Of a DNA stretch of 64,000 nucleotides, positions 21,953 through 32,872 are shown piece after piece (within the stretch, counting starts at the first letter, position 1; every line of letters begins with the position of its first letter). The DNA lies in the NCBI GenBank assembly GCA_963210315.1, contig OY723303.1, forward strand, positions 1,240,001 to 1,304,000. Reading direction: 5' to 3'. Origin of the DNA: Rhynchopus euleeides. Lineage: Eukaryota; Euglenozoa; Diplonemea; Diplonemida; Diplonemidae. The notes beneath the pieces are model-generated. The model saw only the letters and a list, made by a program, of their open reading frames with translations. It was not told the origin of the DNA and did not search any database. Both the position numbers and the translations under genes were made by a program.

Positions 21953-22285
21953 AGGGATGTCCGTCTCTATGCATAGGCCGCCACCCCCCTAACAGGCAGG
22001 CATTGCACTGATGAACCTCAGATTGCCCGGTGACAAACCCTTGCAGGCTCAGCGCAGCGCAGCACATGCGAGCAAGCCCGTCAGACACCGCACCCATTGC
22101 AATCGTACTAGGGGGTTGGCACACGGAGTATATTCTGTGGGAAGATGCCTCTTGCGGTAGTATAATGTGCATCTCTCGACAGCGTGGGGGGGAGGGGACA
22201 AGACAGCGTTGCTGGCAGGGAGGGGGGTGGGTGGTAGAAGTAGAGGGCACTGCACATGGGGTTGCGGTGCTCTGCGATGCAGAGC

Positions 22286-23812
22286 GGGGGGGGGGGGGGG
22301 CCCGGATGTCCATACAAAAAACTGTAATTTTTTTGAAATATCCAGGTCTGGAGGTCAACAGCGCAAAACCACCCCCAGACCCACCCCAGATATGAATTTC
22401 CGGAGGTTTTTACCCACTTTTGGGCCCACCAACACTCATTTTTGGCCAGTTTTTGGCTTTTTTTGGCTTTTCTGGGGTGAGTCCTGTGCAGGGTGGTTGC
22501 AGGGTCATTTTTGGGTAAAAATGTGCATTTAACGCACCTCTGCTGGTCCTAGAGGCCCTGGATGGTCTACAATGTGCCCCAGGGATGCCTAGGGTACGTT
22601 TTTCACCCGAAACCCACCCAAAATGGGGTATAGTTGCCCAATTTTTGACATTTTTTCATGAAATTGGACCTACAACATCGTTGCAGGGTCCTTTTCCTTG
22701 GGTAAAATTACGCATTTTCACGTGCTTCTACTGGTCGTAGAGGCCCTGGATGGTATACAATGTACCCCAGGGATGCCTAGGGTACGTTTTTCACCCGAAA
22801 AACACCCGAAATGGGGTATAGTTGCCCAATTTTTGACATTTTTTCATGAAATTGGGACTTTTACCCCACATGGGCGAATCCCCCATTTTTCACAGTTTTT
22901 TCAAAAAATTGGACGGAATTTAGGCAATTCGGTGTCGAAAACCTGTTCCAACAGGCCCGTACACCCCTTTTCGGGCATACCCAGTGGTTTCTGGGTGGTT
23001 ATAGGGTTGTAGGGTGCCTACAACACGGTTGCAGGGTGTGTGCAGGGTCCTACAACATCGTTGCAGGGTCCACATTTTTGGGTAAAAATGTGCATTTTAA
23101 CGCACATCTACTGGTCGTAGAGGCCCTGGATGGTACACAATGTGCCCCAGGGATGCCTAGGGTACGTTTCTCAGCCGAAAACCACCCAAAATGGGGTCTA
23201 GTTGCCCAATTTTTGATATTTTTTCAGAAAAATTGGGGCTGTTACCCTACACGGGCGAATCCCCCATTTTTCACAGTTTTTTCAAAATATCGGACTGAAT
23301 TTGGGCAATTCGGTGTAGAAAACCTGTTCTGACAGGCCCATACACCCCATTTTAGGGCATACCCAGTGGTTTCTGGGTGGTTATAGGGTTGTAGGGTGCC
23401 TACAACCTGGTTGCAGGGTGCTTGCAGGGTGGTTGCAGGGTCCTTTTTTTGGGTAAAAATACGCATTTTAACGCACCTCTACTGGTCGTAGAGGCCCGGG
23501 ATGATATACAATGTACCCCAGGGATGCCTAGGGTACGTTTTTCACCCGAAAAACACCCGAAATGGGGTCTAGTTGCCCCGATTTTGTCATTTTTTCATGA
23601 AAATCGGGATTTTGCCCAAAATGGGCAAATCCCCTTTTTTCACCGATTTTTCGAAAATTCTGACCGAAAATGGGCACCTAAGTGTGAAAAACCGGTTTCA
23701 TTGGGTCCACAGACATATTTTTGAGGTGGGTACACCCATTTTAGGTGCCAATAACCCTTGTTTGGGGTCGGAAAAAATTTTATTACAATTTTTTCCCGTA
23801 CATCCGGGGCCC
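22286..23812. mobile_element. Repeat island with tandem ~375-bp units and imperfect terminal inverted repeats
   Basis: The ends are related inverted repeats: GGGCCCGGATGTCC...AAACTGTAAT after a 15-G run on the left, and on the right the reverse complement of GGGCCCCGGATGTACG...ATTGTAAT. Between them a unit beginning GGGTAAAAATGTGCATTT starts at 22513, 22700, 23080 and 23451, so there are one shortened and three full copies. Each holds GGATGCCTAGGGTACGTTT and AATTTTTGACATTTTTTCA. No coding potential is seen. It is best read as a non-autonomous transposon that has expanded internally. Confidence 0.65.
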
Positions 23813-23825
23813 TAGGGGGGGGGGG

Positions 23826-26078
23826 TGTGGTTGGGTTGGAGGGTGTGGGGGTGTTTTGACTGGATCGATATCCAGCGGAGAACGGCCCGTTGTCGCAAAG
23901 GTAGCACAGCGAGCCGCTGTGTGTCGGGGCGGGCAGCAAGGATGGGAAGCAAGGCGGCATTTGCCCACACGAAGCGAAGGGCGTGGGGGGGGGAGGGTGG
24001 GGGTTTACAATTTGCAGCATAGCCGCCTTGCTTCCTGCCTGCACAACACAACAGAAAATTCAGCGGCTCATTTCATGGGTTCAGCTTGTTGAGAGCGGCA
24101 TCATTGCACATCCAAATCGTGCCCCGAGTGGAGCGCCTTGATGGGCAGAGGGGAGAGGAAGGGGAGGGCTGGGCCCGCCTTTGCCTCGGGCATCCACTCT
24201 TGCATTCTCTCAGTTCTGTTTTTTGTGGCGATGCTGCTGTCGACACGTGTTTTCTGCCTGCATGATCTCTGCTTCGAGCCTGCTTGAGGTTTGTCCCCAG
24301 GGCCTCCCCCCGTTGCTATATCTTCAGGCGGCTCTCTTGTTGGTCAGCGGCGGCCGGGGTGTGGTTGTGAGTGTGAACAGATAGGTGGTCACCCATTTGT
24401 GGGCGTCCATCCCCCCACAAGCGCGCGAAGGATCTGGCAAAGTGTCTCTAGACAAGCTCCTTTTATTTGTGGCATCCTTCCCGAGAGATACGACCCCACT
24501 GTCTCGCATTATCATCAGGAAGGCAAATCCCGTTGTCCTGTTCACAGTAGGCATCGTCCGCACTTGCGTTTCGATAGTTTTTGTGTGTGCTCGTGTGTGC
24601 CAAAGCCTGCGGTTTTGCAGTGAAAATACGGCGCGCGGCGCATGGGTGGAGACACCCTTGCATGGGATGAGGTCTATAAGGTGTGTGTGGCCTGTGTTCT
24701 TTTCAAACGGATAAACCGGCGCCTATTTGGGGTGCCTCAGAACCACGAACCCCCACAACCCCCCCCCCCCCTCCCCCCCTTCTATGATGTGGCATCGCTC
24801 ATGCCAGCGCCCGAGCCCGGTGGCGGAAGGCGTTGGCTGTCACCAGGATACACGAAAAGACATGAGTCTTCTGTGCTGCCTTCCGCGCGTCTGTGGGGTA
24901 TCGAATGGGGCAGGTTTGTAATATCTCTGTCTGCAACTGCCGGGCTCGGGGGTGTTCCTGCGAAATCAGAATTTCGCACACCCCGGTTCGGCGAGTTTTC
25001 AACAACGTCCCATTGGCGTCTGAGGTAGTCCTGTGGTTGTGGTGCCTGCCCGCGTCCTGTCAGTCTAGGGTTGCTTGGTGAGGCAAGCGCAGCAGGTTCT
25101 ACTGATTCGACGGCCTCTATAGGTCACAAGCTGTACGACACCGACCCATAAACCAAGCCCGGACCCACTGCCAAACAGAACAGAATAGAAATGAACAAAA
25201 CATTGAAACCGGCACCCGCCACCTCTCTGATTGAAATTGGGTCCCCAGTGCGGAACCAGAATGGGTGGGTCAAGAGGCTGGGTGCTGACGGACGTCACAA
25301 GCGATACGTAAACTGGGATATGTCCTGTGCGCTACCCATAAGCACCCACAACAAACTGGCAGTGGCTCGTGTCTGACAAGTGGATGATATATCCGGTCAC
25401 ATCCTTCTGTTGTGTGGCAATCGGTGCAGTAGGTTTTTGTTAAACCTGTTCACTCTAGAAGGGTCGTTGTTGGCTTCCAGCTCACCCCCGGGCCAGACAC
25501 AGACACACTGTTCAGGCAAAGAAGACACTGACAAGGCGATGTCAGACAAGCAAGGCCCGCAGTGGCTCCCACCCCGCCCCCGACCCCATGCCCCTCCTTC
25601 CACCCCCATTGACATTCAAATATCGCTGGAAGAATGCCGGAGAGGAGGGCGCACCTGTTTATTTGGCCTGAGTTGGGCGGTGATTTTTTTTGCATCAGAA
25701 ACCCAGGCATATTTTTTGGGTTTGGCGCACAAACAACGCCTTATCTTTTTACAAACAACGTGTCATTCAGCTCTGCCAAACGTGCTCTACACACAACCCC
25801 CTTCATCAGGCAAGTGGGTTTGTAAGTGTGTGTGGAAGTGTCAACGCATCTAACGAAGTATCAAGTCGTAGAGGACGAGCGGCAGAGTTGAAAGTGACAC
25901 TTTTTGTCCGAATGGATTATACGGAGAGGGGAGGACCTAACTAAACAGAAAGGCCATCTGTATCCCGAACACAGGGAGCTGGATATACTTCTGCTCATCA
26001 CCAACTACACACCACCGTTGTCCACCCTCATCCCCACGGCACAACCCTCACACAGAGCCCCACACCCACACCCCCGTG
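23826..26078. other. Intergenic, no gene recognised
   Basis: Only short open frames without domains. The stretch contains a 17-base C-run (near 24761) and a dispersed repeat copy (25718-25750). The last ~60 bases are the C/CA-rich leader of the ITFG2-like gene. Confidence 0.5.
25718..25750 (+). repeat. Dispersed GGTTTGGCGCACAAACAACG repeat, copy 1
   Basis: The sequence GGGTTTGGCGCACAAACAAC, then GCCTTATCTTTTT, is found again at 33390-33424 and in diverged form at 30053-30085. CCTTCATCAGGCAA occurs near both this copy and the 30053 copy, so the repeat family is longer than the core. Confidence 0.7.
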
Positions 26079-27929
26079 ATGGATGCCGGGTGTGAGGATG
26101 GTGCCGGGCTGTGGCTTGCCTCCGACCTCGCACAGTCCCATTCCCCGACACAGGAGCTTCCGTCGAGGTTGGAGCTCTCGAGATCGTTGACCGCACATGC
26201 CGCTAAAGGGTTCCGCACTGTGAAGTACGTCTGTTTTGTCAAGCGGACAGACCTGGAGCTCACGGGGAACCCCGGAGAGCAGGGCCTCGCGCTGGGTGAC
26301 ATCGCAGGGGATGGCGTCATCACGCTGTGCGTCGGTAGTGTCGATGGCACCCTCTCCGTCTACAAACATGCCTGGAACCGGCCGTGGCTGCAGCTCCTGA
26401 AGCTGGGCACCATCCTCTGTGTTGAGGTTGTCAACCTGGAGGCGGCTGGGCCCCACGTCGCGGTCCTCACAGCCGAGGGGTGGCTGCGCAGCTACACCGT
26501 GTCCGCCTCACAGGATGAACTCGTCCAAAGGGGGGAGGTGCAGCGCCTCGCGCGGAATTTAACAAACATGACATTCTTCGCACTATCGCCGAGGGAGCGG
26601 AGCCCGGTCCACACACACGCAGTGTTCGGGGGGTTGGATCGAACTGTGTATCTATACCGAATCGACACATCAGACGAGGATATGATGTGCGGAAGTGTTC
26701 CGACAAACGGCAACCTGGGAGTCGACGGCAGCCACCCGAAGCAGCCCGGTTGCTCATCCGGGCGTGCCTCTGCTGGCGTTGGGCCTGGGGTGCAGCACAC
26801 GCTTGTCCTGCTCGCGGTCTACAGGGTCGACTATGCAGTGACCTCGCTGGCGATCCACAAGACATCGGATGACACACGTGTCCTGGTGGGGCTTGCAAAC
26901 AGCCAATACCTCAGCATCCGGGTCTGGAAGGACAGCCAAGGGAATCTTATCAACTGGCCTGACGAGCCCAATGAGGCCAGCCACTTCTCCGAGCAGGACA
27001 CCCATGTGATGGCTGTTGACGACCGCTCTGGACCCTCCGGTGTGGAGCGGGCCTATTTATCTTGTAAAGGTTCTCAAACTGCCTGCGTCACACAGGACGG
27101 AAAGGTCAGGGTGCACGGCAGCACCCGCCCTATCATCCTATCTGACATGATCGTCTCAGGGGTTTCTCATGTCGACGACCCTGCGTGCCCCACGGAAGTT
27201 TGCCTCTGCACCTGGGGCGGGGATACCTATTTTGTCGACCAGGATCGGAATGCGATCCGGTTTTCTCTCAACGAGCCTGTCCGTTCCTTCCTCCAGGGGA
27301 GGTACACCCTTTCCTCGGGCTGCACTGCGCTGTGCATCTTCTGCGTGACGTTTGATGGTTTGATCTGCCTCTTCTCCGATGTCTCCGCAGAGCTTGCCTC
27401 TGTCAAGCACAGCCTCCTCACAGACAGCCTCTCAAAACAGGCCTGCACATCGGGCGGAATCAGCGGTGGTTTCGGTGGTGCGAACAATGCATCATCATCA
27501 CATCTGGGCTGGCAGACGGAGACGCCCCTAGCACACTCAGGGCTAGGTCTTGATGGGGCAGCTGCACGCTATGGCTCTGGTGGGAAGGGCCCACCTCACG
27601 ACACTGCAGCAGGCTGCGGCAGTGGGAATGGGAATGGGAACGGGAATGGGGACAACACAGGGGTAGGCCTGAAGCCAGGGAGGCCTCCTCAAGGGGGCAG
27701 GTCTCCTGAACCTGCAGGTGCTGCTGATGTTCCTCCTGACGAATCGCATAGGTCGAACAGAGGGCATTTGTCATCGATGTCTATTAGAGAAGTTCTGTAT
27801 TGTGTCTCGCCGGAGGATGTCGACACGCTGCAGTCTTACCGCAAAGCTTTAAAGGATCGTCTCAAAACCGCAAGAGGGGGTAAGGTGGATAGCGGTGAGA
27901 ATGGCACATCTGGGGGCGCGCACCCCTAG
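26079..27929 (+). CDS. ITFG2: ITFG2-like FG-GAP beta-propeller protein (KICSTOR subunit homologue)
   Basis: This 616-residue protein matches human ITFG2 along its length. Near the N-terminus GLALGDIAGDGVITLCVGSVDGTLSVYK corresponds to the first FG-GAP-like blade, followed by RPWLQLLKLGTILCVEV. The last blades are marked by TEVCLCTWGGDTYFVDQD, AIRFSLNEPVRSFLQGRYTL and LCIFCVTFDGLICLFSDV. In animals ITFG2 sits in KICSTOR (with KPTN, C12orf66/KICS2 and SZT2), which brings GATOR1 to lysosomes to repress mTORC1 when nutrients are low. The protein carries a low-complexity insert (about 200-225) and a Gly/Asn-rich tail (about 450-600) not found in human. ATG 26079 was chosen over an overlapping GTG. 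It is a single exon. Confidence 0.82.
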   Translation: MDAGCEDGAGLWLASDLAQSHSPTQELPSRLELSRSLTAHAAKGFRTVKYVCFVKRTDLELTGNPGEQGLALGDIAGDGVITLCVGSVDGTLSVYKHAWNRPWLQLLKLGTILCVEVVNLEAAGPHVAVLTAEGWLRSYTVSASQDELVQRGEVQRLARNLTNMTFFALSPRERSPVHTHAVFGGLDRTVYLYRIDTSDEDMMCGSVPTNGNLGVDGSHPKQPGCSSGRASAGVGPGVQHTLVLLAVYRVDYAVTSLAIHKTSDDTRVLVGLANSQYLSIRVWKDSQGNLINWPDEPNEASHFSEQDTHVMAVDDRSGPSGVERAYLSCKGSQTACVTQDGKVRVHGSTRPIILSDMIVSGVSHVDDPACPTEVCLCTWGGDTYFVDQDRNAIRFSLNEPVRSFLQGRYTLSSGCTALCIFCVTFDGLICLFSDVSAELASVKHSLLTDSLSKQACTSGGISGGFGGANNASSSHLGWQTETPLAHSGLGLDGAAARYGSGGKGPPHDTAAGCGSGNGNGNGNGDNTGVGLKPGRPPQGGRSPEPAGAADVPPDESHRSNRGHLSSMSIREVLYCVSPEDVDTLQSYRKALKDRLKTARGGKVDSGENGTSGGAHP

Positions 27930-28660
27930 CTGGTGTGACGGGGTTTGCAATGCATGGCGATGTGGCAGAGCGGAGAGGAGGGGGGGACAGGGGGGGTGAG
28001 GGGTGAGGTGCCTGGGTGATGCAATGTGATGTGTGTGTGTGTGGGTAGATCGCTTTTTAAGGTGGGTTAACCCTGCACGGGTCCTAGCCCACCCGATGTG
28101 TGGTGTGGGTGTGTTTCCAGATAGATTGGGGCTTTGTGTGTTGGAGCGTCCGAAATTGGTGGAAGGTACACCAAAAACCTCTCCTGCCCGTTTCGCGCGG
28201 CTGCATTCATTTTGCATCGTGTCTCGGAACCTGTTTCAGGTCGGAATTGGAAGCGTAATGCTTCGGGTCGGGCAACCCCTGCTAACCCCCTCCGACTAAC
28301 CCCACTCGCCTGCCGCCCCCTCCCCTTCTGTCGAGGCGGTGTTGGTGATTCTCAGGCTGAAGGGCGAAGAAAGGAATGTGTGTTTATGGCGAGATGACTC
28401 AACTCAGTCACCGACCTTCCCTGTGGCCCTGCCCCTTGTTGCGTTCTGACGTTCGAGGGGGAAGGGAGAGGGGTGTAGGGTTGTGGGCTTGGCTAACAGA
28501 GAGGCCCAGCTGACAGTGAGGTGCCTTCGCGTGTGTCAGGTGACAAGGGGGCGGGGGTGTAGTTGGCTCTCGTGTTGCATTCATTTCTCTGAGCCAGTTT
28601 CCCCCCAAATAAAGCGATAATCTAGAACACAGAGTGTGAGAGAAACGGCTGTAACGAACG
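27930..28660. other. Intergenic with a structured GC motif at 28056-28094
   Basis: This is the downstream flank of the ITFG2-like gene. The only notable feature is TTTTTAAGGTGGGTTAACCC followed by TGCAC, GGG and GCCCACC. It matches in sequence and predicted stems the start of the 355-bp repeats (2361-2400 and 3160-3199), and follows a TG tract as they do. Confidence 0.5.
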
Positions 28661-28664
28661 TTAA

Positions 28665-29671
28665 CCCTTTACCAGCGGACCGTACATATATGTACGGTTA
28701 TGTCTAGCATCCCTGAGTAAATGGCTATAATTTTCGACTTTTTGACCGATTTTTGTTTTCTCGAAATGTTCGAGCACAACGGAATCAAATGCAACCAGTT
28801 TCGGCGAGAAACGCGGAGCAGAGTATATTTTATTTCTGAAAGAGAATTTCACAAAAAGTCAGATTTTTGGTCGATTTCCCCACCTCACAGACCCCACCAT
28901 GACCTACAATTCCTGGTGGTGTTCTACTCCACTGAATTGACCAATTTTTGCGATCTTGAATTCTGCTGTGCCGATTCTGTCACATATTGCATGTGGTTCC
29001 GCCAATTTTCGCGGCCATCGGATACGGAACAGCCTTCTCCCAGCATCCCCGAATTTGAGGGAACGTCAGGCATGTTTGAGGGGTGCACAAAGGAGACCCA
29101 CTTCAGGAATTTTCTGCTCATTCTTTTTCAGAATCTCTCGCGATGGTGGATTCCGCTGTTCAAAATATCCCGGAGAACCCTGGGGCTGATGAGAAGGAAT
29201 CCAAGAACTGACCCGCAAGGCCGTACGTAAATCCCATACCCCACTGATGGGAGTTGACCAGGCAGGGCCCACAGGGCCTGCAAGTCCGAGGTGGCACTCA
29301 GGGGTGTTCTGCTCCACCAAATTGACCGATTCTTTCGATCTCGAATTCCGCTGTGCTCATTCTGTCACAGTTATCACCTGTTTCCACCACTACTCACCAC
29401 CACCCCGTATTTTTTTCGAGAGAACATTCCGACACCCCGATTTTCGAGGGGGGAATAGGCCGTCATGGGCGACGCACAAAGGATGCCCATTTGAGGAATT
29501 TTCTGCTTGGATTTTTTCAAATTTTCTTGCCATCGTGGGTTCCGCGAGTCAAAATAGCCCCACTATGGTACTTGACATTTCTGTTATGCGTGGTCGCGTC
29601 AGGTTCACCGAAGTCACAAAAGTGCTCCCCCAAAACTGAAAATAAGTCAGGGGTGCCTAGACCGTAAAGGG
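28665..29671. mobile_element. piggyBac-type MITE with TTAA duplications
   Basis: The ends are CCCTTTAC (28665) and GTAAAGGG (to 29671), flanked by TTAA at 28661-28664 and 29672-29675. TTAA target and CCCT-type tip are hallmarks of piggyBac transposons. Just inside the left end is a perfect 20-bp palindrome (28679-28698; ACCGTACATATATGTACGGT). The interior holds two diverged tandem halves: GTTCTACTCCACTGAATTGA at 28919 and its variant at 29305, about 386 bp apart. There is no transposase, so it needs an autonomous partner. Confidence 0.85.
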
Positions 29672-29675
29672 TTAA

Positions 29676-30473
29676 ATCTTTTTTGGCAATGCCCTGGAGG
29701 GAGAAGGGCGTATGTAAGCAACCCTGGTGAGGTGGGGTGCCTCTGGGCGTTTCCTCTCTTGTTGTACACCGCCCCGCCCGCACCACGCCTTGTAACGCGC
29801 ACGCCAGCCAGCCGGGACAAGCCTTGGGAACAATCGAGGAACAAACCTGAAGAGGAAGGTCTCAAGGAAAAGGTAGGACTGGCTCTACCCCCTGACTGTC
29901 TCGCATCATTCGGTGCGGTGGAGGGTTAAGTTCTGCTTGAAAAATGGCTGAAAATACAACCTTCATTCAGGCATGCACTTGTTGCGTATGGCTGTGGCGC
30001 ACTGACAACACCAGCCTTCATCAGGCAAAGCCACGTGAGGTTTGTTTACCTGAGTTTGGACGCACAACCGATGCCTTATCTTTTTGACCCCCACCCTGGG
30101 ATGAACAGCTGGGGGATTCCTTCATTATGTTTTCTTCTCGCTGACTTCCCAGTCATGAGTGCCTGGCTTTGAAAGGTTGCGTGGCTACCGTGCCTCAGAC
30201 CCCCTTTCTCCTCCCAGGAAAGCTATAACGAGTTGCGCCCCTCCCCCCCCTCCTCCCCCCCCCCCCCCTCCCCCTTCAGACCCACACACATACACACCCC
30301 TCTGGCAATGCGTGTCATCTTTTGTGTGGGGAGAATTTGCCTTACCTTACACTGTAACTCTCAACAGTCATACATCTTCACCTCCACCTTTCCCTGACAC
30401 CGCCCCACCTCAGCAGGGCAGCACAAATGATGCAACCGTGATCTCTCTCACACCCCGCCCTTCCTGATGCGCT
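29676..30473. other. Intergenic / 5' leader, no gene recognised
   Basis: The stretch holds a diverged copy of the dispersed GCACAA repeat (30053-30085) and a C-rich tract (30239-30284) that probably belongs to the promoter or leader of the Kelch-like gene. Confidence 0.5.
30053..30085 (+). repeat. Dispersed GCACAA repeat, diverged copy 2
   Basis: GAGTTTGGACGCACAACCGATGCC followed by TTATCTTTTT aligns to 25718-25750 with a few changes, and CCTTCATCAGGCAA lies 25 bases upstream. Confidence 0.55.
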
Positions 30474-32273
30474 ATGGCAGCGTCTGGGGCCGCATCTTCC
30501 GCTGATTCGCCTTCCCGAGCTGGCCAGAGTTGTGTGCTGTCTGGGAAGACGCTTATCCTGTTCGGGGGTGTGTCAGCAGGGGAGGGTGCGGAGCGGCTCG
30601 CCTACCACAATGACGTGTGGCTTGCGTCGATCGCGTCGTGCCCGAGGAGTTTGGTGGTGCCTTGCGGGGGAGTGTTGGCAGCGGGTGGGGCGGTGCCGCA
30701 TGGCACGGCGTTCCACACCGCGCACCTCTTAGGAGGGGTGATGTATGTTTTTGGCGGAGAGAACGACCCGATGCGCGAGGCACACACCGCGTTAGACTAC
30801 ATCCCTGCTTTAGACATCGCCGCACAGACCTGGAGCTCTGTCATTGCTTCGGGCGACCTCCCCACAGCGACACTCCACCCCTGCATCGCCTCCCACGGGA
30901 CTGACATATTCCACTGCACATCATCGGGACAACCACACCATTCTATACATGCTAGCCAGCTCAACCAACCTGGCATTTCAAATGAAACCTCATCTCGACA
31001 CCATGCATATGACGGGGCTACAGACCCCCAACAAAGCCACGCTGGGTACAGCGGCTCTGCGATCCACATTTTGGACACCCTGTCCTCTGTGTGGAGGCGT
31101 CTCCGCCCCAGCCATCCCGCAGCGAGGGCAGTTTCCGCAGCCCAGCCAGCGCGGGAGTCTGCTGGGGGTGCAGGGGGGGGCAGCGTGGGCGTGTCTCTGC
31201 TGTGCAACCCACAGGGGGGTCTCTTCCTCAGCTCCGCCGGGTGCCTCCAGAGGTGGGGTGACGCGGGGTGGAGCCCCGTGGGGTCGATCCCCTCCGCCGC
31301 GCGGGCCGCGCCGTCGCTGGGATCGGTTGTTCTGCCCGACGGGTCGGTTGCGGTGCTGGGGGGGAACCGGCAGGCCTACTTCTTCACCCCAGAGGGAGAG
31401 CCTGCTGGCGTTGCGGGCACCTTTGGAGAGCACCCGGAAGCTGACTCAGCCCTTCCTTCCCCATTCTGCTTCCTTGGAGCTGTAGAGAATGACGGGAGCC
31501 TGGCGATTATCGCTGTCACCTGCAGTGCCGGGTGCGATGTATACTCTCTCTGCCTGTCAGGGCTTGCCTGGAGGCGGCACTCCTGGGGTGGGGTCTCTAT
31601 GTCACACGGCACATCATCCCTGGCGCCGAGACCCTCCGCACTAACCCACCGCCAGGGCGCCCCCCTGGGTGACACAGTCGCAACCGAGCCTCTCGGTGGC
31701 AGTGGTGTTGCAACCCATCCCGCCAGCGGGACACTGCACAGCCGCAGCCCCGCGCTGTCTCCTTCCGATGTGTTTCCTCACGGGGGTGGCTCAGGGGAGG
31801 GCGGTGTTGGGGGGACCCTGCCTCAGCGGCAGAGTGTGTGGGGTGCGCAGGGGTGGCGCCCCGAGCATGGCGGTGGCGATGCAGGGGTTGGGCGGGGCAG
31901 GCCGAGCCTTGCGGAGAGGATGCGGGAGGTGACTGCGCAGCTTGCGAAGAGGACGAGGGATCTGTCCAGGTCGGCAGAGCTCGGGTCGCCTGTGCTGAGC
32001 GCTGCCCCCCGTGCGGGTGTGCGGCACAGGGTGCGGGGTGTGTCACCCGTGCGGCTCCCCGGCAGCGCCTGGCCCCAGCCCCCTGCGGCACCCGCAGCCA
32101 CCGCTGTGGGGGGGCGCAGCCTTGCAGGGCGGAGATCAGCAGGTGTTGTTCACCTTCGGACATTCTCGCCGCCTGTGGTCTCTGAGAGGCTCTCACTCGG
32201 CCTGGCTGATGCGTATGCTGACGTCCTGCCCAGCCGTGCCTGCCCCTCTCCTGGGTGGAGGGGGTTCGGCTAG
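30474..32273 (+). CDS. Kelch-like beta-propeller protein
   Basis: This 599-residue single-exon protein has Kelch-type blades. ILFGGVSAG with YHNDVW (about 25-47), VMYVFGGENDP with LDYIPALDIAAQTWSSV (about 90-122), and AIHILDTLSSVWRRL (about 196-210) show the hydrophobic-Gly-Gly turn and the spaced Trp. Later segments (GSVVLPDGSVAVLGGNRQAY near 290, DVYSLCLSGLAWRRHSW near 350) complete a six- or seven-blade propeller. The C-terminal 200 residues are Gly/Ser/Pro/Arg-rich with a short charged helix (MREVTAQLAKRTRDLSRSAE) and several SP sites. Kelch propellers mediate protein contacts; no BTB, F-box or other output domain is seen, so its role is unassigned. Confidence 0.65.
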   Translation: MAASGAASSADSPSRAGQSCVLSGKTLILFGGVSAGEGAERLAYHNDVWLASIASCPRSLVVPCGGVLAAGGAVPHGTAFHTAHLLGGVMYVFGGENDPMREAHTALDYIPALDIAAQTWSSVIASGDLPTATLHPCIASHGTDIFHCTSSGQPHHSIHASQLNQPGISNETSSRHHAYDGATDPQQSHAGYSGSAIHILDTLSSVWRRLRPSHPAARAVSAAQPARESAGGAGGGSVGVSLLCNPQGGLFLSSAGCLQRWGDAGWSPVGSIPSAARAAPSLGSVVLPDGSVAVLGGNRQAYFFTPEGEPAGVAGTFGEHPEADSALPSPFCFLGAVENDGSLAIIAVTCSAGCDVYSLCLSGLAWRRHSWGGVSMSHGTSSLAPRPSALTHRQGAPLGDTVATEPLGGSGVATHPASGTLHSRSPALSPSDVFPHGGGSGEGGVGGTLPQRQSVWGAQGWRPEHGGGDAGVGRGRPSLAERMREVTAQLAKRTRDLSRSAELGSPVLSAAPRAGVRHRVRGVSPVRLPGSAWPQPPAAPAATAVGGRSLAGRRSAGVVHLRTFSPPVVSERLSLGLADAYADVLPSRACPSPGWRGFG

Positions 32274-32596
32274 AGCAGGGAGGATGGGGGGGGGGGGGGG
32301 GGGTGGGGCGGGGGGTTCGGCCTATGTCATGTTTTCTAGATTTTGGAGTGTTTTTCGCAGAGGCCCCCTCGTGCATCCTAGTGACATGGAAAGGAAGCCT
32401 TGGCGGTGGAGGTGTTCCCATGTGCTCTCGAATTTGAACACTGGGTTTGTGAGGAAGAGCGCAGACCTCTTGGGGGGTTTTTTTTGGCACAACCAGGGTT
32501 TTCGCTAATCTTCCAGGGGGGGTCAGACCCAGGAAGATTTCTACACGGTGGACTCCCACACGTCAGGGTGCACCTTTTTGGGATATCGGAATATCG

Positions 32597-32872
32597 GGGG
32601 TCCAGACCCCCGCTCGCGGGGGTCGGGACCCCCGCGAGTGGGGGTCTGGACCCCCGCGAGCGGGGGTATGGACCCCGCTCGCGGGGGTCGTCTGGGCACC
32701 AAAAATAGCAGGGCAGACTCCCGCTAGCGGGGGTCCAGACCCCCGACAGCGGGGGTCCAGACCCCCACTCGCGGGGGTCCAGACTCCCGCTAGCGGGGGT
32801 CCATACCCCCGCTCGCGGGGGTCCAGACCCCCACTCGCCCAGACCCCCGCCCCAGACCCCCGCTCCAGGGGG
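32597..32872. repeat. Palindromic minisatellite of GACCCCCGCNNGCGGGGGTC modules
   Basis: About ten imperfect copies of a self-complementary 20-24-bp module are packed head to tail, separated by CCAGA or TCTGG. Each module can form a GC-only hairpin with 6-9-bp arms, and centres vary (CGAG, CTCG, CTAG, CAG). All reading frames stay open across it, which explains long spurious ORFs. Confidence 0.85.
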
